Shown in pieces: positions 8,490-17,560 of a DNA stretch of 64,000 nt. The DNA comes from Anaerocolumna xylanovorans DSM 12503. GTDB taxonomy: Bacteria; Bacillota; Clostridia; Lachnospirales; Lachnospiraceae. Under the pieces are notes generated by a model. That model worked only from the letters and a program-made list of their open reading frames with translations, did not search any database and was not told the origin of the DNA. Both the position numbers and the translations under genes were made by a program. The DNA lies in contig NZ_FRFD01000008.1 in the NCBI RefSeq assembly GCF_900143645.1, forward strand, positions 258,494 to 322,493, in the 5' to 3' direction. Within the stretch, counting starts at the first letter, position 1; every line of letters starts with the position of its first letter.

Positions 8490-10145
8490 ATGAATAAAAA
8501 GAAGCTGACAAAGGCAACAGCATTTATTATCATGTTTGTAATGGTATTTTCCATGTCATTCCATGCAAGCGTGAAGGCCGCTTATCCGGCATGGCAGGCA
8601 GGAACTGCTTATAAAACCGGTGATATTGTTTCCTATGGAGACAGCAACTACAAATGTGTTCAGGGGCATACGGCACTTACAGGCTGGGAGCCGCCGGTAG
8701 TTCCTGCTCTCTGGTCATTATACAGCGGCGGAAGTACCCAGACAGTGGCTACACCGGTAATCAGCCCTGCAGGAGGTACCTACAGCGCCTCACAGACTGT
8801 GACAATTGCCTGCTCCACTGCCGGGAGTACTATCCGCTACACCTTAAACGGTGATGAACCTTCAGCTTCCTCTACGGAATATAAAGGTGCTATTACAATA
8901 GCAGCAACTACCACAGTGAAAGCGAAGGCGTTCCTTTCCGGTATGAATGATTCTCAAACAGCTACAGCCGTTTATACCATAATTAAAGATGATACGGTTG
9001 CATCTCCTGTATTTACACCGGCAGAAGGAACCTACTATGGAAATGTGGATGTAACACTTAAGTGTGTAACAAGTAACGCAACGATTTATTATACCACAGA
9101 CGGTTCTGCGCCTACAGCAAGCTCTAAGGTATATTCCGGAGTAATAACCTTAACAGCTACCACTACAATCAAAGCATTTGCAAAAGCACCTAATTTGAAG
9201 GATTCAGCAGTTGTAACAGCATCCTATACAATATCGAAGGATAATACAAATCTTCCGACTCATATTCTGACGGGTTACTGGCAGAACTTTGATAATGGTG
9301 CGAAGTGCTTAAAAATCAGTGATGTTCCGCAGACTTATAATATTATAGCAATAGCCTTTGCAGAGGCAACCGCCAATCAGGGAGAAGTTACCTTTAAACT
9401 GGATTCCAGTTTGGCTTCCAAGCTGGGCGGTTACACGGAACAGCAGTTTATCAGTGATATTGCAGCAGCTAAAGCAAAGAAACAGAAGGTAATAATTTCA
9501 GTAGGCGGTGAGACCGGTTCTGTTAGTGTAAGCAACGCGACTGCAGCTACGAATTTTGCCAACAGTGTATATGCACTCATGGTAAAATACGGATTTGATG
9601 GCGTGGATATTGACTTAGAGAACGGTATTAATGCAACCTATATGACCTCTGCTCTGCGTCAGCTTTCTCAAAAGGCAGGTTCCGGATTGATAATTACAAT
9701 GGCTCCCCAGACCCTTGATATGCAGTCTGTTAATTCAGGATATTTCCAGGTTGCTTTAAATATCAAGGATATCCTGACCGTTGTAAACACCCAGTATTAT
9801 AATTCCGGCAGTATGTTAGGACAGGATGGAAAGGTATATTCCCAGGGTTCTGTGGACTTTATAACTGCTTTGGCAGCTATTCAGCTGGAAAATGGCCTTC
9901 GTCCTGATCAGGTTGGTCTTGGACTGCCTGCTTCTACAAGGGGAGCAGGAAGCGGTTATGTTTCTCCAAGCGTTGTTAATGCAGCTCTTGATTGTCTCAC
10001 AACCGGTACAGGCGGTGGTTCCTATAAACCGCCCAGAACATATCCTTCACTGCGTGGTGCAATGACCTGGTCAATTAATTGGGATGCCAGCAATAATTAT
10101 GATTTTGCCAATACTGTCAGTGCAAAATTAAAAACTCTTCCGTAA
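8490..10145 (+). CDS. secreted GH18 chitinase (ChiD-like) with N-terminal CBM5/12
   Basis: Signal peptide at residues 1-30, then a CBM5/12 chitin-binding module at about 32-76 (PAWQAGTAYKTGDIVSYG...KCVQGHTA). Two chitobiase C-terminal-like repeats follow at about 85-245, and a GH18 barrel at about 256-551. The catalytic motif is D370-G-V-D373-I-D375-L-E377, and the IISVGGE strand precedes it; the short, insertion-free barrel (ILTGYWQNF start, ITMAPQT) resembles Bacillus circulans ChiD-type chitinases. The module order is the reverse of the upstream chitinase, and the CBM5/12 copies of the two proteins are very similar. The pair probably forms an operon with complementary modes of chitin attack. 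AAAGAGG precedes ATG 8490. Confidence 0.93.
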   Translation: MNKKKLTKATAFIIMFVMVFSMSFHASVKAAYPAWQAGTAYKTGDIVSYGDSNYKCVQGHTALTGWEPPVVPALWSLYSGGSTQTVATPVISPAGGTYSASQTVTIACSTAGSTIRYTLNGDEPSASSTEYKGAITIAATTTVKAKAFLSGMNDSQTATAVYTIIKDDTVASPVFTPAEGTYYGNVDVTLKCVTSNATIYYTTDGSAPTASSKVYSGVITLTATTTIKAFAKAPNLKDSAVVTASYTISKDNTNLPTHILTGYWQNFDNGAKCLKISDVPQTYNIIAIAFAEATANQGEVTFKLDSSLASKLGGYTEQQFISDIAAAKAKKQKVIISVGGETGSVSVSNATAATNFANSVYALMVKYGFDGVDIDLENGINATYMTSALRQLSQKAGSGLIITMAPQTLDMQSVNSGYFQVALNIKDILTVVNTQYYNSGSMLGQDGKVYSQGSVDFITALAAIQLENGLRPDQVGLGLPASTRGAGSGYVSPSVVNAALDCLTTGTGGGSYKPPRTYPSLRGAMTWSINWDASNNYDFANTVSAKLKTLP

Positions 10146-10177
10146 ATAAAAATAAGCCAGGTTATTGCTTATAAACT

Positions 10178-10247
10178 AAGAAGCTGTTGCAGCACAGTCC
10201 TTATAGAATCAGATATTCCTATAGGGGCTGTGCACAACAGCTTCTTT
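10178..10247. terminator. bidirectional terminator between chitinase and protease genes
   Basis: AAGAAGCTGTTG (10178-10189) pairs with CAACAGCTTCTT (10235-10246), with T-rich or A-rich flanks on both sides. It can serve the chitinase (plus) and the convergent protease (minus). Confidence 0.8.
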
Positions 10248-10252
10248 AAATA

Positions 10253-11860
10253 TTAATATACGTTGTAATAGATAAAATAGGGCAGAGGAGCGTAGACTTT
10301 ACCCTCAACGGCGGATACCTGTATGTAATAGGTACCGGCTGGTAAATCAGCAAATACATTTAAGAATCCGTCATCGTCATCATCTGTATACTCATACAGG
10401 ATAGGTTTATTGTTGGAATCTGCTATACTTAGATGCAAACCACTTAAATCTGAGGAATAGGAAGTTGCCGTAGCTGCCAGGACACTGATACGGGAATACT
10501 TATCAAGGGTAATCCGGTAAGAATCAAGTCCGGTGGGATTTACACCGGGATTTGCAGAAGGATCAACGCTTCCCGTAATATAATATCCGGCAGGTACATC
10601 CTGTGCTGTGGAAATATTCCCACTTTTTGCGGTGTCTTCCTTTATTGTAATCTTAGAGTAGTCCGTGTCGGTATTTTCGTTGTTATTGCTGCTGCTGACA
10701 GGAATCGGTTCCAAAGTACTTATGCTGTATACTTGCGTAATATTAAGTGCAAAATTAAGGTTTTGTCCTTCCGAATATTGCATGGTATTAATACCAATAA
10801 CCTCACCATAAATATTTAAGAGAGGGCCGCCGCTGTTGCCGGAGGAAAGGGCGGTATCGGTTTGTATGTATTCTACGTTATCGGATATTCTGGAAGCATT
10901 TGATATAATGCCTTTGCTGAAAGTATTGCCAAGGCCTAAAGGACTTCCGATAGCGTAAGCGGTGTCACCTGTTTTGGGAGCAAATTTACTAATGGTAAGA
11001 GGTGTGCCGACACCGGGAAGGCTTAGAAGAGCCAAATCCAAATCTTCATCGTATCCAAGAATTGTGTCAATCTTATATTCTTTTCCGTTGTTAAGAGCTA
11101 CTGCTATAGAGGTAGCATCTTTTATAACGTGGTAGTTTGTGGCGATAACGCCCTTTTCAATAAAGAAACCGGTACCAAGTCCGATATCTGTGGTTATCTG
11201 TACAACGGAAGGAGAGCATTTTTCGGCAATCTTGGAAGTTTCCGGCGCTACACTACGGGCATCAGTTCCAACGGTGACTTTAATTGTTGCCTTATCCGTA
11301 CCGGTTTTGGTTTTTACGGTTATAGTTGTGGAACCTTTCTTCTTGGGGAGGAGGTAGAGCTTTAAGTTGTCTTCCTTTTCTGCCCATTCACCCCATCTGC
11401 AGGAAACTATTCCGTTATCGGCGATGGTGTAAAGGACAGTATCTTCTTTGGTAGAGTTTTTCAATGTTATTGTTACATAGCTTTCCTGATTCAAGGTTAT
11501 AGCAGAGATATTGGATGAAAGTCTTGATACTTTATTCTTTACAGTTATTTTACAGGTGTATTTTTTCTTATTAACAGTGGCCGTTATGGTAGCACTTCCT
11601 GCTTTTATACCGGTAACAACACCCTTACCTGACACACTGGCGATTTTGGGGGAACTGGAAGTCCAACTAACTTTTGAGGAAGTTCCGGTAATTTTTAGTG
11701 CGACGGTCTTTCCTGTATATACCGTTGCTTTTGTAGTATTTAATTTTACTGTGGCTGCCGTGGCATAGCTGACGGCGGGTACAATAGGGATTGCAACCGG
11801 TGACAGGGCAAGAGTGGCCGCTGTTATCAGCGCAAGCGCTGCTTTTTTTATCTGCTTCAT
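10253..11860 (-). CDS. secreted HtrA-like trypsin-family serine protease with Ig-like (Big_2) domains
   Basis: Signal peptide at residues 1-36 (KQIKKAALALITAATLALS). Residues about 37-110 are a bacterial Ig-like group 2 domain (TVYTGKTVALKI...SS.K.ASVSGKGVVTGIKAGSATIT) and about 111-197 a second, more divergent one. Residues about 208-380 are an S1C trypsin domain with catalytic H244 (TNYHV), D275 (LDLALL) and S343 (GNSGGPL). No PDZ domain follows, unlike DegP/HtrA; instead a beta-rich C-terminus of about 110 residues (LPAGTYYIQVSA) resembles pre-peptidase C-terminal domains. It probably acts at the cell surface on misfolded or adhesive proteins. It ends a likely operon with the small gene and the cation exchanger. 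The AAGGAGAC ribosome-binding site precedes ATG 11860. Confidence 0.85.
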   Translation of the reverse strand: MKQIKKAALALITAATLALSPVAIPIVPAVSYATAATVKLNTTKATVYTGKTVALKITGTSSKVSWTSSSPKIASVSGKGVVTGIKAGSATITATVNKKKYTCKITVKNKVSRLSSNISAITLNQESYVTITLKNSTKEDTVLYTIADNGIVSCRWGEWAEKEDNLKLYLLPKKKGSTTITVKTKTGTDKATIKVTVGTDARSVAPETSKIAEKCSPSVVQITTDIGLGTGFFIEKGVIATNYHVIKDATSIAVALNNGKEYKIDTILGYDEDLDLALLSLPGVGTPLTISKFAPKTGDTAYAIGSPLGLGNTFSKGIISNASRISDNVEYIQTDTALSSGNSGGPLLNIYGEVIGINTMQYSEGQNLNFALNITQVYSISTLEPIPVSSSNNNENTDTDYSKITIKEDTAKSGNISTAQDVPAGYYITGSVDPSANPGVNPTGLDSYRITLDKYSRISVLAATATSYSSDLSGLHLSIADSNNKPILYEYTDDDDDGFLNVFADLPAGTYYIQVSAVEGKVYAPLPYFIYYNVY

Positions 11861-11900
11861 AGTTTGTCTCCTTCAGTAAGTGTAGGATTTTAGAATGGTT

Positions 11901-12218
11901 TTATTTATTTTGCTGAATGTATTCCAAAATATGATGAAAGCTTTGCAGCATGGAATTAAAATCCGGCTCCTCCAGAATTTGGCGGGTACCTGCATATTCA
12001 CAAAGGAAGCTCGTAAAAGCCACAAAGTGTATATACTGCTTTAGCAGTTCGAATTGTGCTGAATCCAGATAACCCCTTACGATATTATAATTAAAGTTAG
12101 TAATTGTAAAAAGTGTATCAGGAGAAGTCTTGTCTAAGAGCTTTATCAGTTCGTTAAGCTTGTTTTCTGCAAAGAGTTCTTTAAAATCCGTATTAAGATT
12201 GTGCATTTCTTCTGTCAT
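11901..12218 (-). CDS. small hypothetical protein (105 aa)
   Basis: Start chosen at ATG 12218 because AAAGGA lies at the right distance before it. The in-frame ATG at 12236 has no ribosome-binding site, and using it would place AAAGGA inside the gene. The product is acidic and predicted helical, with no signal peptide, membrane segment or motif that I recognise. It lies 35 bases after the Ca2+/H+ exchanger gene and 40 bases before the protease gene, all on the minus strand, so it is probably cotranscribed with them. Confidence 0.55.
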   Translation of the reverse strand: MTEEMHNLNTDFKELFAENKLNELIKLLDKTSPDTLFTITNFNYNIVRGYLDSAQFELLKQYIHFVAFTSFLCEYAGTRQILEEPDFNSMLQSFHHILEYIQQNK

Positions 12219-12253
12219 AAATAGAAATCCTTTCATGGAATATAGGTTTTGTT

Positions 12254-13300
12254 TTATCCGATGATAAAAAATCCGGCTGCTGCTATACCGTAGATAGAGA
12301 TTAGCTTAAGACCTTCCATCCAGTTAGACCTTCCGGATTTTACCACCTGATTGGCAATAAGCACGCTGGAAAATAATAAGAAGAGTTCAACAGGCTTTAA
12401 AACAATACTCATTGGTGAAAAGAATAAGCTTACGAGAACGGATATCGGAATTACAAAAAGGGCAATCTGAAGACTGGAACCTACAGCAATTTCAATTGCG
12501 ATATCCATCTTATTTTTCAGTGCCATGATAATGGCTGTGCTGTGTTCCGCTGCATTTCCCACAATAGGAATAAGTATAATTCCCACAAACATCTGTGACA
12601 TTCCGGCAGAGGAGGTCATTGGTTTAATAGTGTCAACTAAAAGCTCTGATTCGTAAGCAATAAAAACAGTGCAGACTGCAAGGATGACAGTACTTAATTT
12701 TAAACTCCATTTGGAATCAATATCCTCTGCATGTTCTACTCCGTAAAGATCATTCTGGGTTCTAAAGGAATAAATCATACCAAGGATATAAATACACAGC
12801 ATAACAACACTGGCTATGATGCTTAAATTTTCATATTTGGAAGAAACCAGATCTTCTGCAACATGATATGTAAAAACGGCAGGTACGGAAAGTCCAATTA
12901 CAGCAAAGAGCAGCATGGTAGCTGTAAAACTTCCCAGCTGTGAATCATACTTTAATTCCTTGTACTTTAATCCGCCGGCAAAAATGCTGCAGCCAAGCAC
13001 CAGAAGAATATTACCCAGAATAGAGCCTACGAGGGAAGCCTTTACCACATCATATAAGCCGGCTTTTATTGCAAAAAAACTGATAATCAGCTCTGTGGCA
13101 TTACCGAAAGTTGCATTGAGAAAGCCTCCGAGTTTGGGTCCTGTATAAGCGGCAATTTCTTCTGTAGCACTACCCAAGTAGCCTGCCAAGGGTATAATAG
13201 CAAAACATACCAGAAAAAAAGTAATTGTTGAATTCCATTTCAAATAATAGCCAGCAATGGAAAGAGGAATACAAAGTAAGAGAAATCTTAAGTATTTCAT
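12254..13300 (-). CDS. Ca2+/H+ exchanger (CaCA/Cax family)
   Basis: A 348-residue membrane protein with about eleven hydrophobic helices and both copies of the family's alpha-repeat signature: GNATELIIS in the first half and GNAAEHSTAI in the second. The conserved Glu residues in these repeats bind Ca2+ in known Cax antiporters, and the length matches the family. It would export Ca2+ from the cytoplasm in exchange for protons. It begins the minus-strand operon exchanger, small protein, protease. A promoter is visible about 120 bases upstream. Pairing of a calcium exporter with a secreted serine protease is consistent with envelope stress, but that is inference. Confidence 0.9.
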   Translation of the reverse strand: MKYLRFLLLCIPLSIAGYYLKWNSTITFFLVCFAIIPLAGYLGSATEEIAAYTGPKLGGFLNATFGNATELIISFFAIKAGLYDVVKASLVGSILGNILLVLGCSIFAGGLKYKELKYDSQLGSFTATMLLFAVIGLSVPAVFTYHVAEDLVSSKYENLSIIASVVMLCIYILGMIYSFRTQNDLYGVEHAEDIDSKWSLKLSTVILAVCTVFIAYESELLVDTIKPMTSSAGMSQMFVGIILIPIVGNAAEHSTAIIMALKNKMDIAIEIAVGSSLQIALFVIPISVLVSLFFSPMSIVLKPVELFLLFSSVLIANQVVKSGRSNWMEGLKLISIYGIAAAGFFIIG

Positions 13301-13419
13301 GTTTTTATTCCCATCTTACTGCAAATTACTGCAGCGTTGCCATAAAATTAAGAGCGAAAGAGTTATGTGGCGTTCCTTCCTGTTTTTTATTTCTTTGCTC
13401 TAAGTACTAATTTAAACTG

Positions 13420-13448
13420 ATTATACTCCAGTACTTTTAGAAAATCAA
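13420..13448 (-). promoter_or_regulatory. sigma-A-type promoter for the Cax operon
   Basis: On the minus strand TTGATT (13448-13443), a 17-base spacer and TATAAT (13425-13420) form a near-consensus promoter upstream of the exchanger gene. Confidence 0.7.
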
Positions 13449-13500
13449 TGAGGCAATGGGAATTATACACAGCAAAATGACTGATTCATTTCAAGCTAAT

Positions 13501-13539
13501 AAAAGAAGCCCTAAGGCTATCTCCTTTAGGGCTTCTTTT
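13501..13539. terminator. bidirectional terminator after kimA
   Basis: AAAAGAAGCCCTAA (13501-13514) pairs with TTTAGGGCTTCTTTT (13525-13539). On the minus strand it follows the kimA stop at 13545 directly and ends in a T-rich run. Confidence 0.85.
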
Positions 13540-13544
13540 ATTGT

Positions 13545-15377
13545 TTAATCGTTTAATTGAAGGGGCATAACTGCTACAACAATATGCTTGTGTTTTAATA
13601 ATTTACGTTCAATGAATTTTCCTGTCTGGTTGTGCAGAAGTCTCTGCCACCAGCGCTTCACAACAAATTGGGGAAGAATAACGGTAATGATATCGCCCTT
13701 TTTGTATTCATATTCGGCAGACTCTATAAATTCCAGCAGAGGTTCAACGACCTTACGGTAAGGGTTGTATTTAATAATCAACGGGATATCGGTACCAAGT
13801 TCTTTGTATTTATCCTTTACCTTAGAAGCGCTTTCTTCATCCGTTGCAACGCAGAAAGCAGTTACATTTTCTGAAATGGTTTTTCCATATTTTAGTGCAC
13901 GGATACTGGATTTATTTACGCTGGAAAGAGGAACGATAACACGGTTGGTATACTTCTGGGTACAAATATCTGCCTGCTCTAAGGTTTTATTGGTTACCTT
14001 TAACTGTTTACGTATAGTTTCATAATGCTTCTTAACATGGAACATCAATACAATTAGTACCGGAATAAGTACAATTACAATCCAGGCACCCTGTTCGAAT
14101 TTTGTAAAACCAATAATAACTACAGCAACAGAGGTTACCAATGCACCCAAACCATTGACAAATGCTTTGGGAATCCAATTTTTACCCTTGGTTCTAAGCC
14201 ACAGCCTTAACATACCGGTCTGGGACAGGGTAAAGGATATGAATACTCCGATAGCATAGAGGCCGATAAGTGAAGTGACATCAGCCCTGAATAGTATAAT
14301 CAAAGCACTTGCTACACCGGAAAGAAGTAAGATACCGTTGGAATAGCTTAATCTGTCCCCTTTCATACTTAGCTGTCTGGGAACATATCCTTCCCTTGCC
14401 ATAACTGCAAGAAGAAGAGGGAAACCGGAATAGGCAGTATTAGCAGCCATAATTAAAATTACAAAGGTGGTAATAGTTACATAATAAAACATAAAACTAT
14501 GACCGAATACCTCCTCTGCAATGAGTACAAGCATGGCTCTTTCACCGGGAACAACATGGTACATATTAGCAAGAAAGGATGTTCCGCCAAAAAGTACCAG
14601 TATAATAATAGATAATAACAGTAATACGGTTTTGGCGTATTTTGTTGCAGGCGATTTGAAATTTGGCACCGCATTGCTGACAGCTTCCACACCGGTTAAA
14701 GCAGTACATCCGCTTGAAAATGCACGCAGTAAAAGGATAAGGGTTATCGGTTTGCCAAGAGATTGAACTGTGGGTTCGGGAGCTACATATCCGCCTTTTA
14801 TTTTGGCAAAGCCGCAAATAAGCAGCAGTAAAAGTGCAAGCATAAAGGCATAAGCAGGAAGGCCGAATATCTTGGAAGCTTCTCTGATACCTCTTAGGTT
14901 TCCTATCATAAGAAAGAGAACCATTGCAATACAGATTATTACAGTATATGGTTCAAAGGCAGTAAAAGCAGAAGTAATCTGTTCAACACCGGAAGAAACA
15001 CTAACAGCGACAGTCAGAATATAGTCGATACAAAGGGCTGCACCGGCCGTTACACCGGCCTTGGTTCCAAGGTTCTCCTTAGCAACGATATATGCACCAC
15101 CGCCATTAGGATAATGCTCAATGGTTTGACGATAGGATAGTGTCAAAATCATCAAAAGTAATATAATGGCCCCGGAGATTAAGGACAGCTGGTCATAAGC
15201 TAATATACCCACTATCGGAAGCATTACAATAAGCATTTCCTGGCCAGCATAGGCTACGGATGATATCGCATCACTGGCTAAAATAGGAAGACCCCACAGT
15301 ATACCATATTTCTGAGCATCGGATTCTTCGTTTCTAAGGGGCTTACCTATCAGCACCCTTTTTAAATTGTCATACAT
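13545..15377 (-). CDS. kimA: KimA-type potassium importer (KUP/APC superfamily)
   Basis: Start set at ATG 15377, five bases after AGGTGA; an in-frame GTG at 15386 overlaps that site. The protein opens with MYDNLKRVLIGKPL and continues with SSVAYAGQEM, GGGAYIVAKENLG, KAFSSGCTALTGVEA and SQTGM. I recall these segments as closely matching Bacillus subtilis KimA (YdaO), a high-affinity K+/H+ symporter. Twelve membrane helices are followed by a cytoplasmic domain of about 150 residues (LPQFVVKRWWQRLLHNQ), also as in KimA. Length (610 aa) is as expected. B. subtilis kimA is switched off by c-di-AMP through a riboswitch and by binding of the nucleotide; I find no ydaO-type riboswitch in this leader. 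Other APC permeases are a less likely alternative. Confidence 0.82.
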   Translation of the reverse strand: MYDNLKRVLIGKPLRNEESDAQKYGILWGLPILASDAISSVAYAGQEMLIVMLPIVGILAYDQLSLISGAIILLLMILTLSYRQTIEHYPNGGGAYIVAKENLGTKAGVTAGAALCIDYILTVAVSVSSGVEQITSAFTAFEPYTVIICIAMVLFLMIGNLRGIREASKIFGLPAYAFMLALLLLLICGFAKIKGGYVAPEPTVQSLGKPITLILLLRAFSSGCTALTGVEAVSNAVPNFKSPATKYAKTVLLLLSIIILVLFGGTSFLANMYHVVPGERAMLVLIAEEVFGHSFMFYYVTITTFVILIMAANTAYSGFPLLLAVMAREGYVPRQLSMKGDRLSYSNGILLLSGVASALIILFRADVTSLIGLYAIGVFISFTLSQTGMLRLWLRTKGKNWIPKAFVNGLGALVTSVAVVIIGFTKFEQGAWIVIVLIPVLIVLMFHVKKHYETIRKQLKVTNKTLEQADICTQKYTNRVIVPLSSVNKSSIRALKYGKTISENVTAFCVATDEESASKVKDKYKELGTDIPLIIKYNPYRKVVEPLLEFIESAEYEYKKGDIITVILPQFVVKRWWQRLLHNQTGKFIERKLLKHKHIVVAVMPLQLND

Positions 15378-15459
15378 CAATCTCACCTTTTCTTACACGC
15401 ATAATTTTTTGATTTTTCCCGTTATCTATCATGAAAGACTTCCGGAGAAAATCTCAATC

Positions 15460-15488
15460 AGCATATACCTTTTCCTAATATTTATCAA
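15460..15488 (-). promoter_or_regulatory. putative promoter of kimA
   Basis: On the minus strand TTGATA (15488-15483), a 17-base spacer and TATGCT (15465-15460), about 80 bases before the kimA start. It lies in the 424-base divergent region between kimA and motA, which otherwise holds only the motA promoter and AT-rich DNA. Confidence 0.5.
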
Positions 15489-15645
15489 GCGGAAAATTTT
15501 ATTTTAATGTATTTTTAATTTAAACTTGATAAAAGTCAGAAATGCTTTAAAAACGCATATAGTCAATTAATCCTAATAAATCCTGAAATGCGGCAGAAAT
15601 CAAGGAAATGGCTGATATTTCAAGGACTTGTGATTAAAAATTAGC

Positions 15646-15675
15646 TTGACAAAGAGACTCGATTTACGGTATATT
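15646..15675 (+). promoter_or_regulatory. putative sigma-A-type promoter of motAB
   Basis: TTGACA (15646-15651), an 18-base spacer and TATATT (15670-15675), about 125 bases before motA. I see no match to the flagellar sigma-D pattern (TAAA..GCCGATAA), so motAB may not follow the usual late flagellar control. Confidence 0.6.
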
Positions 15676-15801
15676 TTGTATAAAAAAGGTGGTGCAATAA
15701 CCTTTTATTTTATCGGTGAAAGAGTCCGTTGGAATGGTGAAGGATAAGTAAGGTCTTGGACAAAAGAAATACATCAAAAGGATAGAGAAGGAGTCGAAAC
15801 A

Positions 15802-16584
15802 ATGGATTTAGGTATGATAATTAGTATGATTTTTGCTTTTGCCATGTTGATAATGGCATTTATTCTGGATAAGGGGCATCTGGGTGCATTACTTGAACCC
15901 ACTGCCGCAATGATTGTTATCGGAGGTACCGTTGGTGTTGTGGGTATGTCTTTTCCTATGTCAGTGCTAAAGAATCTGCCGAAGGTTTTGGGCATAGCTT
16001 TCCGTAATCATAAGGAGGACAGGCAGGAAATCATACAGGTCTTTTATAAAATAGCAAATCTTGCCAGAACCAATGGATTGTTATCCTTGGAGACCGAATT
16101 ACAGGGTAATGATTATGATCCTTTTATTAAGGACGGGCTTCAGCTCGTTATGGATGGAACCGATCCGGAGATTATTAAGAAGATTCTGGAAACGAAGCTT
16201 GATAATATGGAGTACCGCCACTCCAAGGGAATAGCAGTGTTTGAAGCTGCCGGCGGTTATGCTCCTACTCTGGGTATTATCGGTACTGTTATGGGTCTTG
16301 TACATGTACTTGGTAATCTAAGCGGCGGTGATACGGGAGCTCTTGCAGGGTCTATTGCTGTAGCTTTCATCGCTACGCTTTATGGTATTGGTACCGCGAA
16401 TTTATTATGGCTTCCCATTGCTAATAAATTGAAGGAATTGGATACAGATGAATTGGTAACAAAAAACATGATGATGGACGGTATACTGATGATACAGGAA
16501 GGCGGAAATCCGGCATTAATTGTAGAAAGGCTTAAGGGATACTTGGATGATGAAAAAAAAGGAGAAGAAATCAGAGAACAGTGA
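15802..16584 (+). CDS. motA: flagellar motor stator protein MotA
   Basis: A 260-residue protein with four membrane helices and the conserved TM3-TM4 regions: EAAGGYAPTLGIIGTVMGLVHVL and the later TLYGIGTANLLWLPIANKLKELD. Both contain the prolines known to be needed for torque generation. The cytoplasmic loop between helices 2 and 3 is charged as expected. MotA surrounds MotB to form the ion-conducting stator that drives the flagellar motor. The gene overlaps motB by 38 bases, indicating translational coupling. AGAAGGAG precedes ATG 15802. No other clear motor genes are nearby, which is common for motAB in Clostridia. Na+ versus H+ coupling cannot be decided. Confidence 0.94.
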   Translation: MDLGMIISMIFAFAMLIMAFILDKGHLGALLEPTAAMIVIGGTVGVVGMSFPMSVLKNLPKVLGIAFRNHKEDRQEIIQVFYKIANLARTNGLLSLETELQGNDYDPFIKDGLQLVMDGTDPEIIKKILETKLDNMEYRHSKGIAVFEAAGGYAPTLGIIGTVMGLVHVLGNLSGGDTGALAGSIAVAFIATLYGIGTANLLWLPIANKLKELDTDELVTKNMMMDGILMIQEGGNPALIVERLKGYLDDEKKGEEIREQ

Positions 16585-17371
16585 AAGATGGCTTTTTACA
16601 TATTCCGACATGATAACGCTGTTAATGATTTTCTTCATTATGCTATACTCAATCAGTAATGTGAATCAGCAAAAATATGATGAATTAGCAGCATCTCTTA
16701 GCAGTGCTTTCGGAGCTGGTGATAATGCACAGGGAGGTTCTATCATTCCCAAAGGAAGCGGTATTTTAAACGGCGGAAAAGAAGCTTTGAATCAGGGAAA
16801 TTATAATGGAAAGGGTAACGCTTCAGGCCAGGGAGACGGTACCGGTGAGGATATAGAAAACATTACTGAGGTCAGCAAGGAGGAATTCATTCAGTTGAAA
16901 GACTGGCTCTATGATGCCATCGGAAACGGGGAATTTAAAGACAATCTGGATATCAGTGTCCAGGAGAGCGGTATTGTCATAACATTATCTAATGATATTC
17001 TATTTGACAGTGGTCAGGCAGAGATCAAGGATGACATGAAAAAAAATCTGGATGTTATTGCAAAGCTTTTAAAGCAGGTGGACAATAAGATAGAGATAGC
17101 CGGACATACGGATAATGTACCGATAAACAGAGGAGTATTTACTTCTAACTGGCAGCTTTCGGTGCAAAGAGCCGCTAATGTTGTAGAGTATCTGGCAGAT
17201 GAATATGGTATTGCACCTAAAAGACTTAAGGCAAGCGGATATGGTGAATATGATCCTGTTGCTTCCAACAGTACGGAAAAAGGAAAAGAAAAGAACAGGC
17301 GTATCAGCATAACGATATTATTTAATAATAGCGGCGTAAGTGATGATGACAACGCAGGTGACAGCAATTAA
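16547..17371 (+). CDS. motB: flagellar motor protein MotB
   Basis: A 274-residue protein with a short basic N-terminus and a single membrane helix starting RWLFTYSDMITLLMIFFIML. The Asp in YSDM is the ion-binding residue of MotB. A Gly/Asn-rich linker (about 65-110) leads to an OmpA-type peptidoglycan-binding domain (about 140-265: LFDSGQAEIKDD, AGHTDNVPI, NWQLSVQRAANVV, NRRISI). It anchors the stator to the cell wall. The start at 16547 has AAGGGA seven bases upstream and lies within the end of motA; ATG 16550 is a possible alternative. Confidence 0.94.
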   Translation: MMKKKEKKSENSERWLFTYSDMITLLMIFFIMLYSISNVNQQKYDELAASLSSAFGAGDNAQGGSIIPKGSGILNGGKEALNQGNYNGKGNASGQGDGTGEDIENITEVSKEEFIQLKDWLYDAIGNGEFKDNLDISVQESGIVITLSNDILFDSGQAEIKDDMKKNLDVIAKLLKQVDNKIEIAGHTDNVPINRGVFTSNWQLSVQRAANVVEYLADEYGIAPKRLKASGYGEYDPVASNSTEKGKEKNRRISITILFNNSGVSDDDNAGDSN

Positions 17372-17409
17372 ATTGGAAAAATAGAATAGTAAAATAATGA
17401 AATAAATGG

Positions 17410-17438
17410 GACTGGTGCTTTATTGTACCAGTCCTTTG
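17410..17438 (+). terminator. intrinsic terminator of motAB
   Basis: GGACTGGT (17410-17417) pairs with ACCAGTCC (17428-17435), followed by TTT. The T tract is short, but position and stem are good. Confidence 0.65.
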
Positions 17439-17454
17439 CTGTATTAAAACATAT

Positions 17455-17482
17455 TGACAAAATCCGCTTTTCATTGTACACT
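17455..17482 (+). promoter_or_regulatory. putative promoter of the ABC transporter operon
   Basis: TTGACA (17455-17460), a 16-base spacer and TACACT (17477-17482), about 80 bases before the substrate-binding protein gene. No T-box or other aminoacyl-tRNA sensor is visible in this short leader. Confidence 0.55.
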
Positions 17483-17560
17483 TTAACAAGTAAAAGTGTT
17501 AAACTACATAACTTTAAAGTAAAAGAGGAAATAAGGTTAGGGAAAAAGCAGGAGGAGAAT

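Noticed and set aside
15387..15640. ydaO-type c-di-AMP riboswitch before kimA
   Set aside because: None of the conserved core words could be found on the minus strand, and the leader is too short.
17372..17560. T-box for tryptophan before the ABC operon
   Set aside because: No TGGNACCGCG core and no room for stem I.
17423..17560. 46-codon N-terminal extension of the ABC binding protein
   Set aside because: It begins in the motAB terminator, has no ribosome-binding site, overlaps the promoter and would bury the lipoprotein signal.
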